DNA of 64,000 nucleotides from Croceimicrobium sp963977415 (GCA_963977415.1 CAXBOS010000002.1:310001-374000), one strand, 5' to 3'; shown: positions 26,532-35,873, numbered from the stretch's first letter. Program-made: numbers and translations. The notes: a model not told the origin generated them from the sequence alone.

Positions 26532-28977
26532 CTTTTTATGGCTCTTCAGCCTCGCGCTTAATGCGCAAGTTAAGTTAGAGGGACAAGTATTTTCGGCCCT
26601 GGATACTAGCGCTTTGACGGGAGTAGAAATTTTTAATGTGCAAAGTGAGAACTTAGCTGTTACCAATAATCAAGGGTTTTTCAAGCTAAAACTCGCCGCC
26701 AACTCGATACAAGATTTAGTATTCTTTAGCTACCAATACCAAAGTGCTAAAGTCCAGCTTAATCTAAGCCAAGACAGCAGTCTGAAATTCTATCTTTACC
26801 CTTTAGGCGAAGAATTAGACGAAGTATTAATCCAGCAAAAACGCGCCGAAGCCTTTCGTGGAAGCAGACTAAACGAGGTAGAAGGAACCGCCGTTTATGC
26901 AGGTAAAAAGTCTGAAGTCATTGTTTTAGAAAATACCGTGGCCAATCTCGCGGCTAATAATGCACGCCAGGTTTTTGCGCAAGTGGTGGGTTTAAACATC
27001 TATGAAAATAATGATGCAGGATTACAGTTAAATATAGGTGGACGTGGCCTCGATCCTAATCGCAGCAGTAATTTCAATGTGCGGCAAAATGGCTACGACA
27101 TTAGCGCCGATGTACTCGGTTATCCCGAAAGTTATTATACCCCGACCGCTGAAGCTTTAGATGAAATTCAAGTGGTACGTGGGGCCGCTTCTTTGCAGTA
27201 TGGCACCCAATTTGGCGGCTTTCTCAATTTTAAAATGAAAGGTCCCGCAAAGGACACTTCTTTGGCCATAGTCCAGCGTAATACCCTGGGTAGTTTTGGA
27301 CTTTTCACCAATTTTACCAGCCTTAGCGGGACTAAAGGAAAATGGGGCTATTATAGCTTTTTTAATTATAAAGAAGGTCAGGGTTGGCGGCCCAATTCGC
27401 AATTCAGCTCGCGAAATGTTTACGCTCATTTAGAGTATAATTTCACCTCTGAAACCCAGTTAGCGGCCGAATATACCCTCCTTAATTATTTGGCCAAACA
27501 AGCAGGCGGCTTAACCGATAGCCAGTTTGAGCGCGATCCGCTGTACAGTAATCGCAGTCGAAATTGGTTTCAGGTGAATTGGCAGCTCTACGCTTTAAAA
27601 TTCAAACATCGCTTTGCCAATAGGGCCGATTTCAGTGTAAACCTATTTGCCCTCAATGCCCAACGCAATGCCGTGGGCCTTAGAGGTAACCCAAATAACC
27701 TTAATGCCAACCCTATTAGTCAGCTCGACGAACAAAATAGCGACGGTACCTTTCTCAGTCCACGCGATTTAATTAAAGGTAACTTCGTTAATGCTGGTGC
27801 GGAAATTCGCTATTTACAGCGTTATGAAATTAGGTACACCAAAAGTGTTTTTCTAATCGGCAGCAAATACTACCAAGCACAAAACTCAGCCCTGCAAGGC
27901 CCCGGTAGCAATGCCAGCGATGCTAATTTTTCTTTGGCCCAAAGCGAATTCCCCGACTATGCCAGTCAGAGTGAATTCGAATTTCCCAACCGAAATTTTT
28001 CCCTCTTTAGCGAAAACATCTTTTACCTAAGTCCTAAATTCTCGCTTACGCCTGGAATGCGCTTCGAGTATATAAAAACCGCTAGTGCTGGCACTTACCA
28101 ATTGGTAAATTTCGACAATGCAGGAAACCCTATTTTCCGCGACACGCTTAGCGATAACCGCGACTTCGAAAGAGCTTTTGTGCTAGCGGGTTTAGGGGCT
28201 TCTTTCAAACCTAAAACGGGACTAGAACTCTACGCGAACTTCTCCCAAAACTACCGCTCTGTAACTTTCAGCGATATCCGCACCGTAAATCCTACCTTTA
28301 TTATTGATCCCGATATTAGCGATGAAACCGGCTTTACCGCCGACATCGGCAGCCGTGGAAAAATCAAAGAAAAAATCAGTTATGACCTAAGCCTTTTTAG
28401 CTTGCTTTACAATAATCGCATCGGCATTATCCTTAATAACCGCGCACAAAGGGTGCGGAAAAATATCGGTAATGCACTCATCTACGGAGTGGAAACTTTT
28501 GTGGAAGTTAATTGGCTAAACACCTTCGGTAAAGTTGATAGTCCTTTCCAGCTAAGTTCCTTTGTTAATGCGGCCTTCACCTCTTCGCGCTACTTAGCTA
28601 GTGAAGATAATAATGTAGTGGGTAAAAGAGTGGAATTCATTCCCCAGAATAACCTAAAACTAGGTCTCAAAGGAGGCTATAAAAAGTTGGTCGCGAGCTT
28701 ACAATATACTTACATTAGCGAGCAATTTACCGATGTCGAAAACTCCGCAGTTGCCACGGAGGGCGACCTGCGCGAAGGGATTATTGGTTTAATTCCTGCC
28801 TATCAAATCCTCGATTTTTCCCTCTCGTATCAATACCAACGCTATACCCTCGAAGCGGGTTGTAATAACCTCGCCAACGAAATTTACTTTACCCGTCGCG
28901 CTACAGGTTATCCAGGCCCAGGCATTATTCCCTCCGACCCGCGTAGTTTTTACCTAAGCTTGGGTGTTAAATTTTGA
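26509..28977 (+). CDS. TonB-dependent receptor, carboxypeptidase-like domain at N-terminus
   Basis: 822 residues. Signal peptide to LALNAQ (about 20), then a CarboxypepD_reg-like domain (VKLEGQVFSALDTSALTGVE..), a plug domain (DEIQVVRGAASLQYGTQFGG near 220), and a 22-strand-type barrel ending in the aromatic terminal strand FYLSLGVKF. The plug and barrel resemble FecA/CirA-type siderophore or iron-citrate receptors. No SusD partner is encoded, which argues against glycan uptake. It is the last gene of the DUF4856/imelysin/HTTM operon, and its start lies 23 bases inside the HTTM gene. Confidence 0.9.
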   Translation: MIRFTVYSFLWLFSLALNAQVKLEGQVFSALDTSALTGVEIFNVQSENLAVTNNQGFFKLKLAANSIQDLVFFSYQYQSAKVQLNLSQDSSLKFYLYPLGEELDEVLIQQKRAEAFRGSRLNEVEGTAVYAGKKSEVIVLENTVANLAANNARQVFAQVVGLNIYENNDAGLQLNIGGRGLDPNRSSNFNVRQNGYDISADVLGYPESYYTPTAEALDEIQVVRGAASLQYGTQFGGFLNFKMKGPAKDTSLAIVQRNTLGSFGLFTNFTSLSGTKGKWGYYSFFNYKEGQGWRPNSQFSSRNVYAHLEYNFTSETQLAAEYTLLNYLAKQAGGLTDSQFERDPLYSNRSRNWFQVNWQLYALKFKHRFANRADFSVNLFALNAQRNAVGLRGNPNNLNANPISQLDEQNSDGTFLSPRDLIKGNFVNAGAEIRYLQRYEIRYTKSVFLIGSKYYQAQNSALQGPGSNASDANFSLAQSEFPDYASQSEFEFPNRNFSLFSENIFYLSPKFSLTPGMRFEYIKTASAGTYQLVNFDNAGNPIFRDTLSDNRDFERAFVLAGLGASFKPKTGLELYANFSQNYRSVTFSDIRTVNPTFIIDPDISDETGFTADIGSRGKIKEKISYDLSLFSLLYNNRIGIILNNRAQRVRKNIGNALIYGVETFVEVNWLNTFGKVDSPFQLSSFVNAAFTSSRYLASEDNNVVGKRVEFIPQNNLKLGLKGGYKKLVASLQYTYISEQFTDVENSAVATEGDLREGIIGLIPAYQILDFSLSYQYQRYTLEAGCNNLANEIYFTRRATGYPGPGIIPSDPRSFYLSLGVKF

Positions 28978-29039
28978 TCCAACAGCCCTAAAAACTGTTT
29001 GCTCTCAATACCTTAGCCTCATTATTTACGACCACGGCT

Positions 29040-29981
29040 ATGAAAAAAACCCTTTTAGTATTAACCTTTGGTATTTTCCTTAGCCTCAATTTATATAGTC
29101 AGGATTTACAAATTTTCAATCTGAGCCAGCAAGAGTTTTCGGACGATGAATCGATTCTATACACCTCTCTATCTGATATTTATAGGATTTCCTCCAATCC
29201 CGATTCAGCTGCGCTACCTTTAGATTTAATAGGCGATGACCGCGATACGGTTTACCCAATTATTACCCTCGACTCTAACTTTCGTGCCTTGTTTTTAGCC
29301 TCTACTGGCCTTAGTGAAAATCATAATTTATACTTCTTCGATGCCATTTACTCCAAAACGAAAATCATTCCCATTCATAAACTAAAATCGGTGGCGGTTT
29401 TAAGTATTTATTACAACGATTACTATGGTTCGGTAGAAGCCAATGACTATCAAATTGGTTTTGAAATCGACCCCGCATTATTGGCGGAAGACGGCAGTAA
29501 CTTCATCCTCATCGCCTTTGGTAAAGAAAACCCTTTTTCGGAAAAGCCACTCAGTCCCATCATTTGGGAAGCCATTAGCCCTAATTCCGATCCTATTCTG
29601 CAGGCCTATTTATCAAATGACAGCTTAAAAAAAATCAATTTTATCAATACGCATCGTTTTAATATTCAAAACCTTAGCTATTACTTAGCCGAGGATGATA
29701 ACCACCTACTCAATGCCCGTAAGCTTTGTATTTACAACCGGGAAAGTAAAACATGGCTTTTCGACCATAATTTCCTCGAAGGCGAAAGTGCTTCTCATAC
29801 CCCCATTATCACCACGCCCAATACCGATCCACGTTTCGTTTACCAATGGACGGGGAATTTCTTTAAAAATCAACCGGCTATGATTTTTGGTATGCAGTAT
29901 CAATCCTTTGGCTGCCCCAGTTTTTTTAGTATCGAAAAGCAGAGCCAAGAAACGGTAATGAACTGCGACAATCGCCATTAA
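29040..29981 (+). CDS. Exported protein of unknown function
   Basis: 313 residues with signal peptide MKKTLLVLTFGIFLSLNLYSQ. The mature sequence is mixed, without membrane segments or T9SS sorting domain. I do not recognise the family. It lies 62 bases after the TonB receptor on the same strand, so it could be the distal gene of the metal-uptake operon. Its stop codon sits in the loop of its own terminator hairpin. Confidence 0.68.
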   Translation: MKKTLLVLTFGIFLSLNLYSQDLQIFNLSQQEFSDDESILYTSLSDIYRISSNPDSAALPLDLIGDDRDTVYPIITLDSNFRALFLASTGLSENHNLYFFDAIYSKTKIIPIHKLKSVAVLSIYYNDYYGSVEANDYQIGFEIDPALLAEDGSNFILIAFGKENPFSEKPLSPIIWEAISPNSDPILQAYLSNDSLKKINFINTHRFNIQNLSYYLAEDDNHLLNARKLCIYNRESKTWLFDHNFLEGESASHTPIITTPNTDPRFVYQWTGNFFKNQPAMIFGMQYQSFGCPSFFSIEKQSQETVMNCDNRH

Positions 29982-29998
29982 AGTGATGGCTCTTTTTT
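29974..29998 (+). terminator. Terminator overlapping the stop codon
   Basis: GCCAT / ATGGC stem with a 7-base loop that contains the TAA stop (29979-29981), then CTCTTTTTT-like T-tract. Stem is short, so strength is moderate. Confidence 0.55.
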
Positions 29999-30083
29999 GG
30001 GCCTTCCCCTCTGGGTCGCGCTTTACGCTGCAAGTCCTCGCTCGTACCTCGCTGTGGGCTTTCCGCTGCAATCGCTAAGGCGG
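29999..30083 (+). repeat. 85-bp dispersed intergenic repeat, copy 2
   Basis: The second copy of the repeat at 22498-22582 (78 of 85 bases identical), in the same orientation and again starting exactly where the terminator T-tract ends. Sequence beyond the 85 bases is unrelated in the two places. Confidence 0.75.
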
Positions 30084-30191
30084 TAAAATAAGCCTATCGT
30101 TTATTAAAAGTAGCTTCCTTCGCCTCTTAAGCTTGGGCTTGGTATCTTTGAACTTCCTACTCCGTAAATTTTAATCCCAGTAAAGCTCAAC

Positions 30192-31970
30192 ATGAGAAAA
30201 TACTTCTTACTCTTTCTCCTTGGCACTTTTAGCGCTTTTTCTCAACCAAGTCCTTGGGGAACGGGTTCCGTATTTAATCAGAGTTTGGATAGCCTAGAAG
30301 CAGATTATATAATCACTTCTCATGTGGGCATTAGCCTTAATCTCAATAATTTTCTAAACAACTACGATTATAATATCCACATCCCCCCTAATTATAATGG
30401 CAACGAAGCCTTTGGACTAATTACCTTTATTAACGCCGCGAATAATGGCAATTTGATTAATAGCTGGTTGCCCGTTTTAGCGGAGAAAAAACTCATTTTA
30501 GTGGCGGGTAATAATATTGGTAATAGCGTCGCAGTAGATACTCGCATTGGCGTTGTTTTGGCTGCTTGCAAGTCGCTGCAAGAAACACTGAATATCGATA
30601 GCACGCGGATTTATAGTTCTGGCGCTTCAGGGGGCGGTCGTTCTGCTTCTCACCTTCTCTTTTGCTTTCCCGAAATATTTGGGGGTATGATTCCCAATTG
30701 CGGCGCTAACTATCTACGGCAAGTGGACCAAGACTATGAAACCCAAAACCCTAATTCGCATTACGAGTATATTTTCCCTTACACCAACGCCCAATTCGAC
30801 TATGTAAAAAGCTTTAAGCCTATTCTTGCCTATTTAACCGCTTACGACGATTTCCGCGAGGGCGACCTCATGAATATCTACCACAACGGCGCCGAACCGG
30901 ATGGTTTCGAAGCTAAAATATTAGAAATCAGCGGCAGTCATTGCAACACCAGCACCGAGCATTTCCGCGATGGCCTAAACTTCCTTGAGCATCCTTTTAG
31001 AGAAGTCCTAAAAGACTCTTTCGCTATTAGCGGTCCTATTACAGGAAATGGATTTAAGTTATTAAATTCCAGCATCTTAAATGACAACTTAGTCTTAGAC
31101 CCAGACCTAAAAGCGCGCGCCTATACTCGTAATCCTCTACAATGGAACGATCCCAAAGGCGCCATTATTCGCGCTTCTTTTCGTTTAGACAGCCTCAGCT
31201 TCGCAGAAAATTGCATACTCAATATGGGCTTTTACGATTTAGTAGATACCAGTCTTTTCAATCAGTCAATTGGTGACTCCCTTCTTGCTACCACGCCCGG
31301 TTTTCTCATTAATTATCAATTCGATTCTGTAGCTCCGAAAGTTTCGGTTCTAATCAGTAGTCCCAGTAAAGGCTATCAAAGCGATACTATATTTAGTGGG
31401 CGTTTTATTGATTTCAATGCTAATACCAAGCAGGCCATAAAGCTTCACCTCTGGCAAGATGAATGGCGTATTGAATTCAGTCAGCATTTCGACCCCAATA
31501 GCGTTCAAGGAATTAATGCCGTGAAACTACTGGATGACCATCGCTCGCTCCGCATTAGACCTAGCAGCAATACCTTATGGGATACTAGCTATTATCATTT
31601 GGGAACTTTAATTAGTCTCTACAGTGAAAGAATTAAGCCTAATCTTAATAGCAGCACAGTGGCCTTTGATTACTTTCAAATGATTAGCGCCGACACAAGT
31701 ACTAGTGCCCCTTTAGGAATAGCTAATCCTATCGATCACAATCGCAACTATAATTTATACCCCAATCCCAATAATGGTTTTTTCTACCTCAGTAGCTTAG
31801 ATGCTGATCCGCTAAATTTTAGCATTATCAATAGCCAGGGAAAGCTTTGTGCTAAACACCTACATGCGGCTAAGAAATCACAGCTTGATCTTAGGCATCT
31901 GCCGCAAGGCCTATATTACTTGCGTTCCGAGCAAGGAAATGTCCAAATTAAATTTATTATTGCTCCATAG
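30192..31970 (+). CDS. T9SS-secreted alpha/beta-hydrolase (esterase-like) protein
   Basis: 592 residues. Signal peptide MRKYFLLFLLGTFSAFSQ. About 45-270 form an alpha/beta-hydrolase/PHB-depolymerase-like domain: the nucleophile elbow is S-S-G-A-S-G-G-G (about 148-155), a candidate acid lies in the AYDDFREGD segment and the candidate histidine in ISGSHCNTS (about 252). A beta-sandwich follows (about 280-500), then a T9SS type A domain (NLYPNPNNGFFYL..LPQGLYYLRS..FIIAP). Likely a secreted carboxylesterase; substrate unknown. A -7 box (TATCTTTG, 30143-30150) lies 41 bases before the ATG, without a convincing -33. Confidence 0.82.
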   Translation: MRKYFLLFLLGTFSAFSQPSPWGTGSVFNQSLDSLEADYIITSHVGISLNLNNFLNNYDYNIHIPPNYNGNEAFGLITFINAANNGNLINSWLPVLAEKKLILVAGNNIGNSVAVDTRIGVVLAACKSLQETLNIDSTRIYSSGASGGGRSASHLLFCFPEIFGGMIPNCGANYLRQVDQDYETQNPNSHYEYIFPYTNAQFDYVKSFKPILAYLTAYDDFREGDLMNIYHNGAEPDGFEAKILEISGSHCNTSTEHFRDGLNFLEHPFREVLKDSFAISGPITGNGFKLLNSSILNDNLVLDPDLKARAYTRNPLQWNDPKGAIIRASFRLDSLSFAENCILNMGFYDLVDTSLFNQSIGDSLLATTPGFLINYQFDSVAPKVSVLISSPSKGYQSDTIFSGRFIDFNANTKQAIKLHLWQDEWRIEFSQHFDPNSVQGINAVKLLDDHRSLRIRPSSNTLWDTSYYHLGTLISLYSERIKPNLNSSTVAFDYFQMISADTSTSAPLGIANPIDHNRNYNLYPNPNNGFFYLSSLDADPLNFSIINSQGKLCAKHLHAAKKSQLDLRHLPQGLYYLRSEQGNVQIKFIIAP

Positions 31971-31991
31971 AATCCAATTGTATTTAGCGTT

Positions 31992-32873
31992 ATGACTCAT
32001 AACATCTCCAACGAATTATTTAGCCTAGCTATTCAACACCAAGGCGTAGAAATCTCCAGTTTTAAGTCACTAAAAACCGGTACCGAATACATTTGGGATG
32101 CTCAGCCCGATATTTGGGGGAGTCATGCGCCAGTACTATTTCCCATTATTGGCGCGCTAAACCATGGCGCTACGCAGATTGAGTATGCCGATTTTGCCAT
32201 TCCTAAACACGGTTTAATTCGTCACAACAATAATTTAAAACTCATCGCTGAAACCGAAAATAGTCTTGAATTTCAACTTTTATACTCAGAGGAGACTTTA
32301 GCGCTGTACCCCTTTAAATTCGTTTTTAATATTAAATATCAATTAGAAGGCAATCGCTTAATTGTTTCGCATCTGGTGGAAAACCGCGACAAGAAAACCA
32401 TGCCTTTTGCCTTGGGCGGACACCCGGCTTTTAAATGTCCTTTTAATGATGAGGAAGCTTACAGCGATTACTATTTAGAATTTGCCGAAGCAGAAACCGC
32501 CTCGCGTTGGATGCTAGACGATAGAGGATTATTAAAAGGCATTCAAAACCCTTATTTAAAAGGTACTAAGGAACTGCCCCTACAAAAGGACATCTTTAAA
32601 GACGATGCTTTGGTCTTTACCGATTTGAAATCACGCGCTGTAACCTTACGGTCTCGAAAATCGAAAACTAGCCTAAAAGTTAGTTTCGCAGACTTCCCTT
32701 ATCTAGGTTTATGGGCCAAGCCGAATGCTAATTTTATCTGCATCGAACCATGGCAGGGATTAACCGACCCGAATGATCGTCCCTCTGTTTTTAACGAAAA
32801 GATGGGCTTAATTCATCTGCCTGCAAGCGAAAGTTATAAGGCTGAGTTTAGCATTGAAATAAAGGAGGCCTAA
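31992..32873 (+). CDS. Aldose 1-epimerase family protein
   Basis: 293 residues, galactose-mutarotase-like beta-sandwich. Typical segments are GSHAPVLFPIIGAL, the histidine-bearing IPKHGLIRH, ALGGHPAFKCPF (second catalytic-type His) and NFICIEPWQG (catalytic Glu). It belongs to the LacX/YeaD-like branch whose sugar specificity is unclear. No signal peptide, so cytoplasmic. It starts 21 bases after the esterase gene and may be co-transcribed. Confidence 0.88.
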   Translation: MTHNISNELFSLAIQHQGVEISSFKSLKTGTEYIWDAQPDIWGSHAPVLFPIIGALNHGATQIEYADFAIPKHGLIRHNNNLKLIAETENSLEFQLLYSEETLALYPFKFVFNIKYQLEGNRLIVSHLVENRDKKTMPFALGGHPAFKCPFNDEEAYSDYYLEFAEAETASRWMLDDRGLLKGIQNPYLKGTKELPLQKDIFKDDALVFTDLKSRAVTLRSRKSKTSLKVSFADFPYLGLWAKPNANFICIEPWQGLTDPNDRPSVFNEKMGLIHLPASESYKAEFSIEIKEA

Positions 32874-32913
32874 TGCAGCAATACGTAAATAATGCTTTGA
32901 ACTCGTTTAGACT

Positions 32914-33645
32914 CTAAACCGCTGCATTCAATTTAATCAAGCCTAACTTATTCAGTACCCTCATAATCAAATAGGTTGGATCAATTTCATGCCATTTCAC
33001 GCCGAAATTTGCTCTTCCCCCGTATTTGTGGTGGTTATTATGATAGGCTTCGCCCATCATTAAAAAGTCGAAAGGCAATAGGTTTTTAGAGGTATCCTTT
33101 ACCTTGAAATTGACATAGCCATATATGTGCGCATACCAATTAATAATCAAACCATGAATGGGTGCCATTAGCATTATCACCGGCAAGAAAAGCCACATCC
33201 ACCAAGCAGTAGCAAATTTCACAAAGAAGAGAACATAAAGTAGAATCCAAAAAGCACGGGTGAAATTGGAGCTCGCGAATTGGTCGAAAGAAGACCACTG
33301 CGGAACGTTTTTGGTGAATTTCTCATCAACCTCTATGCGTTGCTGATTAATCGCTTGATACTTTGTCTTCGTGCGCCACATCATAACAAAGACGTTTTCA
33401 TCGTATTTGGGTGAATGTGGGTCTAGTTCCGTATCAGCGTAAGCGTGATGCAAACGATGCATTATGCCATAGCCATAAGCGCTGAGATAGTTAGAGCCCT
33501 GAAAAAGCCAAGTGAGGAAAAAAGTAACTTTTTCCATGGTCTTGGACATCGTAAAGGTCTGATGTGCAGCATATCGATGTAAAAAGAAGGTTTGAAAGAA
33601 CAAACCCCCATACCAGAGTACAATAAATAAAATAAAAATTTCCAT
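32914..33645 (-). CDS. Acyl-CoA / fatty-acid desaturase
   Basis: 243 residues with four hydrophobic stretches and all three histidine boxes of the membrane di-iron desaturases: H23-RYAA-H28, H63-RL-HH67 and H202-NN-HH206. The short form without cytochrome b5 domain matches bacterial delta-9-type desaturases. It should introduce a double bond in acyl chains and so tune membrane fluidity. The upstream gene on the same strand, 60 bases away, encodes a Crp/Fnr-type regulator that could control it. It is convergent with the aldose epimerase gene. Confidence 0.92.
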   Translation of the reverse strand: MEIFILFIVLWYGGLFFQTFFLHRYAAHQTFTMSKTMEKVTFFLTWLFQGSNYLSAYGYGIMHRLHHAYADTELDPHSPKYDENVFVMMWRTKTKYQAINQQRIEVDEKFTKNVPQWSSFDQFASSNFTRAFWILLYVLFFVKFATAWWMWLFLPVIMLMAPIHGLIINWYAHIYGYVNFKVKDTSKNLLPFDFLMMGEAYHNNHHKYGGRANFGVKWHEIDPTYLIMRVLNKLGLIKLNAAV

Positions 33646-33705
33646 CCTGTGATTTAAGAGAAGGCTAATCTATAGGCTGCTCTTGGCTCTCGCAATGAAC
33701 CTAGG

Positions 33706-34278
33706 TTAAGAAATACGCTTGCGAATGCGGCTTAAAGCCTGAGGGGTAACGCCTAAATAAGACGCAATAAATTTGAGAGGGATCTGCTTAATAACATTGG
33801 GACGATCCTTAAACAATCTAAGGTAACGCTCCTCGGCGCTGTCCGTCAATAAGGAGTGCTCGCGGCCTGATTTAATTAGGTAAAGTTTTTCGGTAACAAT
33901 ACGCCCTATGGTATCGCCAATTTTGGTTTGTTTATATACCTCTTGTAAATGTGCATAAGAAATACTCCAAAGGGTGGTGGCCGATAAAGTTTCGATTTGA
34001 TAAAGCGATGGAGCTTGCCTTAAAAAAGAATCATAAGCACTGACCATTTCTCCAGGAAAGCTAAAGCCAAAAGTAATTTCTTTCTTTTGTTCATCCGCAG
34101 GAATGTAAAAGCGCACCTCCCCTTTCTCTATAAAGGAAACATAGTTTTCTAGCTGGCCTTTAGCGAGTAAAATGGCTTTTTTAGGAAAGTGTGATTGAAC
34201 CAATTTAGATGAAAAAAAGTTCCAATCACTATCGCTAATAATGGCAATGCTATCAATATATCGCCTGAAGTTATTCAT
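33706..34278 (-). CDS. Crp/Fnr-family transcriptional regulator
   Basis: 190 residues. The N-terminal cyclic-nucleotide-binding-like beta-roll spans about 20-115 (KKAILLAKGQLENYVSFIEKGEVRFY). The C-terminal winged helix ends in IPLKFIASYLGVTPQALSRIRKR, where the recognition helix lies. No Fe-S cysteine cluster of Fnr is present, and the cAMP-binding RxSA motif is not evident, so the ligand is unknown, as in most Bacteroidota members of this group. It is followed by the desaturase gene on the same strand. Confidence 0.9.
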   Translation of the reverse strand: MNNFRRYIDSIAIISDSDWNFFSSKLVQSHFPKKAILLAKGQLENYVSFIEKGEVRFYIPADEQKKEITFGFSFPGEMVSAYDSFLRQAPSLYQIETLSATTLWSISYAHLQEVYKQTKIGDTIGRIVTEKLYLIKSGREHSLLTDSAEERYLRLFKDRPNVIKQIPLKFIASYLGVTPQALSRIRKRIS

Positions 34279-34404
34279 GCTGAAGGGTCGCTAATCAAAA
34301 TTTATGGATGTGTCAAGAAATAGACAGAATGGAGTACGATTTGTTCTATTTCTTTAAAACCTGCTTAACTATTGCAAAGATGGGGATTCAACCGAAAAAG
34401 AGGC

Positions 34405-35190
34405 CTATTGAAGGTGGGGATTTTTAAGCGAAGCCAGACAACGATAAACCAAAAGCTCCTTCCCTTCTACCCACCGGCTTTCATAAGGTTTGAAACCCAG
34501 TTTTTCTAGCAGTCTTTGAGATACGGTATTTTCTTTTTCGAATACCCCGTGAATACAGCTAAGCTTTCTTTCCTCAAAGCCATACTTCAGCAAAGCTTCC
34601 ATTAATTCTGAGGCATAGCCTTGTTGCCAAAAATTACGACTAAGATGACAACCTAAATGTATTAGCCCGGTTTGGGCAAATTTATTGAGATTAATGGTGC
34701 CAATAAAAGTCCCCTCTGCCTTGGAGCGTACTGTCCAAAAAGAAGCTTGAATTTTGTTTAAACTTATTTTCTTCTCTAGGAATTCTTGATAAAAGTCTTG
34801 GCTCTTATTTAACGTGAATTCGACGTAAAATCAGGCCTCAGACTCCTTGTAAATAGTGGAATTCAAGCCTATGCAGTGAAGCAATAGCAGGCTATTGCAA
34901 GATGCAGAGGCGCGGAAAGCCGCTTTTTAGAAGGGGATTAAATGTTTTTTGCAATAAAAGTGAAAATACTTCATCTAGTTCATTTGCTGTAGCCCGCTAC
35001 AGCTGCACTATCTAGACTTGTCTTTTCTTTTTATTGAAAATCTGAGGCTATGATTTATAGTCGAACTCACGTTATTTAGTAAAGGTGCAATGTATTTATT
35101 GGAATCATCTTCTTGATACATGTCCAAAACCTCCTCAAAATCCTTCTCACTTAAAACTTCACAAAAGCAACGTTCGGTTTCTATACGCAT
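34405..35190 (-). pseudogene. GNAT (RimJ/RimL-type) acetyltransferase gene split by a small inserted element
   Basis: The N-terminal part (35190 down to 35072) reads MRIETERCFCEVLSEKDFEE..KYIAPLLN; the C-terminal part (34811 down to 34405) reads ..FWTVRSKAEGTFIGTINLNKF..GCHLSRNFWQQGYASE..KLGFKPYESRW. Removing 267 bases (the 263-base element plus one 4-base duplication) joins ..APLLN directly to KSQDFYQEFLEKKIS.. in one frame of 172 codons, the normal length of ribosomal-protein-type N-acetyltransferases with the Q/R-x-x-G-x-G/A acetyl-CoA motif (QQGYAS). As it stands, the reading frame runs into the element and stops at 35008, before the acetyl-CoA site, so the gene should be inactive. Confidence 0.9.
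34811..35073. mobile_element. MITE-like non-autonomous element inside the GNAT gene
   Basis: 263 bases bounded by ~32-base terminal inverted repeats: left AACGTGAATTCGAC.., right complement AACGTGAGTTCGAC.., both continuing to AAATCA..GCCTCAGA with a few mismatches and one gap. The flanks carry a direct repeat of up to 7 bases (TTATTTA at 34805-34811 and 35072-35078), so the target duplication is between 4 and 7 bases. Inside are two perfect 8-bp hairpins, GCAATAGC/GCTATTGC (34881-34898) and GCTGTAGC/GCTACAGC (34986-35003). No ORF for a transposase fits, so it must have been moved in trans. Confidence 0.85.
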
Positions 35191-35281
35191 CGGTTGAACT
35201 TAGCGGTAAAAGTAAAAATTTGAGAATTTCAAACTGCAGCCTAGTATTAAACTATCACCTCGCTTTTCGGTTATTCTAAAT

Positions 35282-35809
35282 ATGAAAATCGCATCAAGTA
35301 TCTACAGCCTTATTTTATTCACCCTTAGTCATAACCTACAGTCTCAAAGCATTGATAGCCAAAAGTCCATCGTTAATTTCGAGCTGGACAATTTCTCCTT
35401 TAATACCGTAGAAGGCAGCTTTAAGCAAATGACCGGCACCTTAAATATCAATTCCACGAATCTAACGCAAAGCGCGATTAATGCGTGTATTGCAGCGGAA
35501 ACGGTGAATACGGATAACCCAAAGCGCGATGAACATTTACGCAGGGAAGATTTTTTTGCCGTTCAAAAGTATCCACAAATTTGTTTTCAATCGCAAAGCT
35601 TTAGTAAAACCGCTGCGGGCTATTTAGTTAAGGGGCAATTAACTTTAAAGGGCATCACCAAAGAAGTATCTATTCCTTTTAATCTAGAAAACGGCGTCTT
35701 TAAAGGTCAGCTTAGCATAAACCGCTTAGACTTTAATGTGGGTACCGATTATGGGACTTTCACTATTGGGAATGAAGTTCGGTTGAGTATTAGCTGTTTT
35801 GTGGATTGA
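35282..35809 (+). CDS. YceI-family periplasmic protein
   Basis: 175 residues. Signal peptide to NLQSQS (about 22), then a YceI lipocalin-like barrel: IVNFELDNFSFNTVEGSFKQMTGTL, the NTDNPKRDEHLRREDFFAVQKYP helix-turn motif, and GQLTLKGITKEVSIPF. YceI proteins bind polyisoprenoids or other long lipophilic molecules; the ligand here is unknown. It is divergent from the interrupted acetyltransferase and convergent with the thioredoxin-like gene. Confidence 0.9.
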   Translation: MKIASSIYSLILFTLSHNLQSQSIDSQKSIVNFELDNFSFNTVEGSFKQMTGTLNINSTNLTQSAINACIAAETVNTDNPKRDEHLRREDFFAVQKYPQICFQSQSFSKTAAGYLVKGQLTLKGITKEVSIPFNLENGVFKGQLSINRLDFNVGTDYGTFTIGNEVRLSISCFVD

Positions 35810-35832
35810 GCTATAAACTGTAAGTATTGATT

Positions 35833-35868
35833 AAAAAAGGCTGCCAGAGAGTTCTAGCAGCCTTTTAA
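35833..35868. terminator. Bidirectional terminator between yceI-like and thioredoxin-like genes
   Basis: AAAAGGCTGC (35835-35844) / GCAGCCTTTT (35857-35866), 12-base loop, A-run and T-run on either side. Confidence 0.85.
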
Positions 35869-35873
35869 GCACT

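Noticed and set aside
34811..35073. Independent small RNA gene inside the acetyltransferase gene
   Set aside because: The segment has terminal inverted repeats, a flanking direct repeat and a second genomic copy, which fit a transposable element; no promoter or terminator of its own was found.
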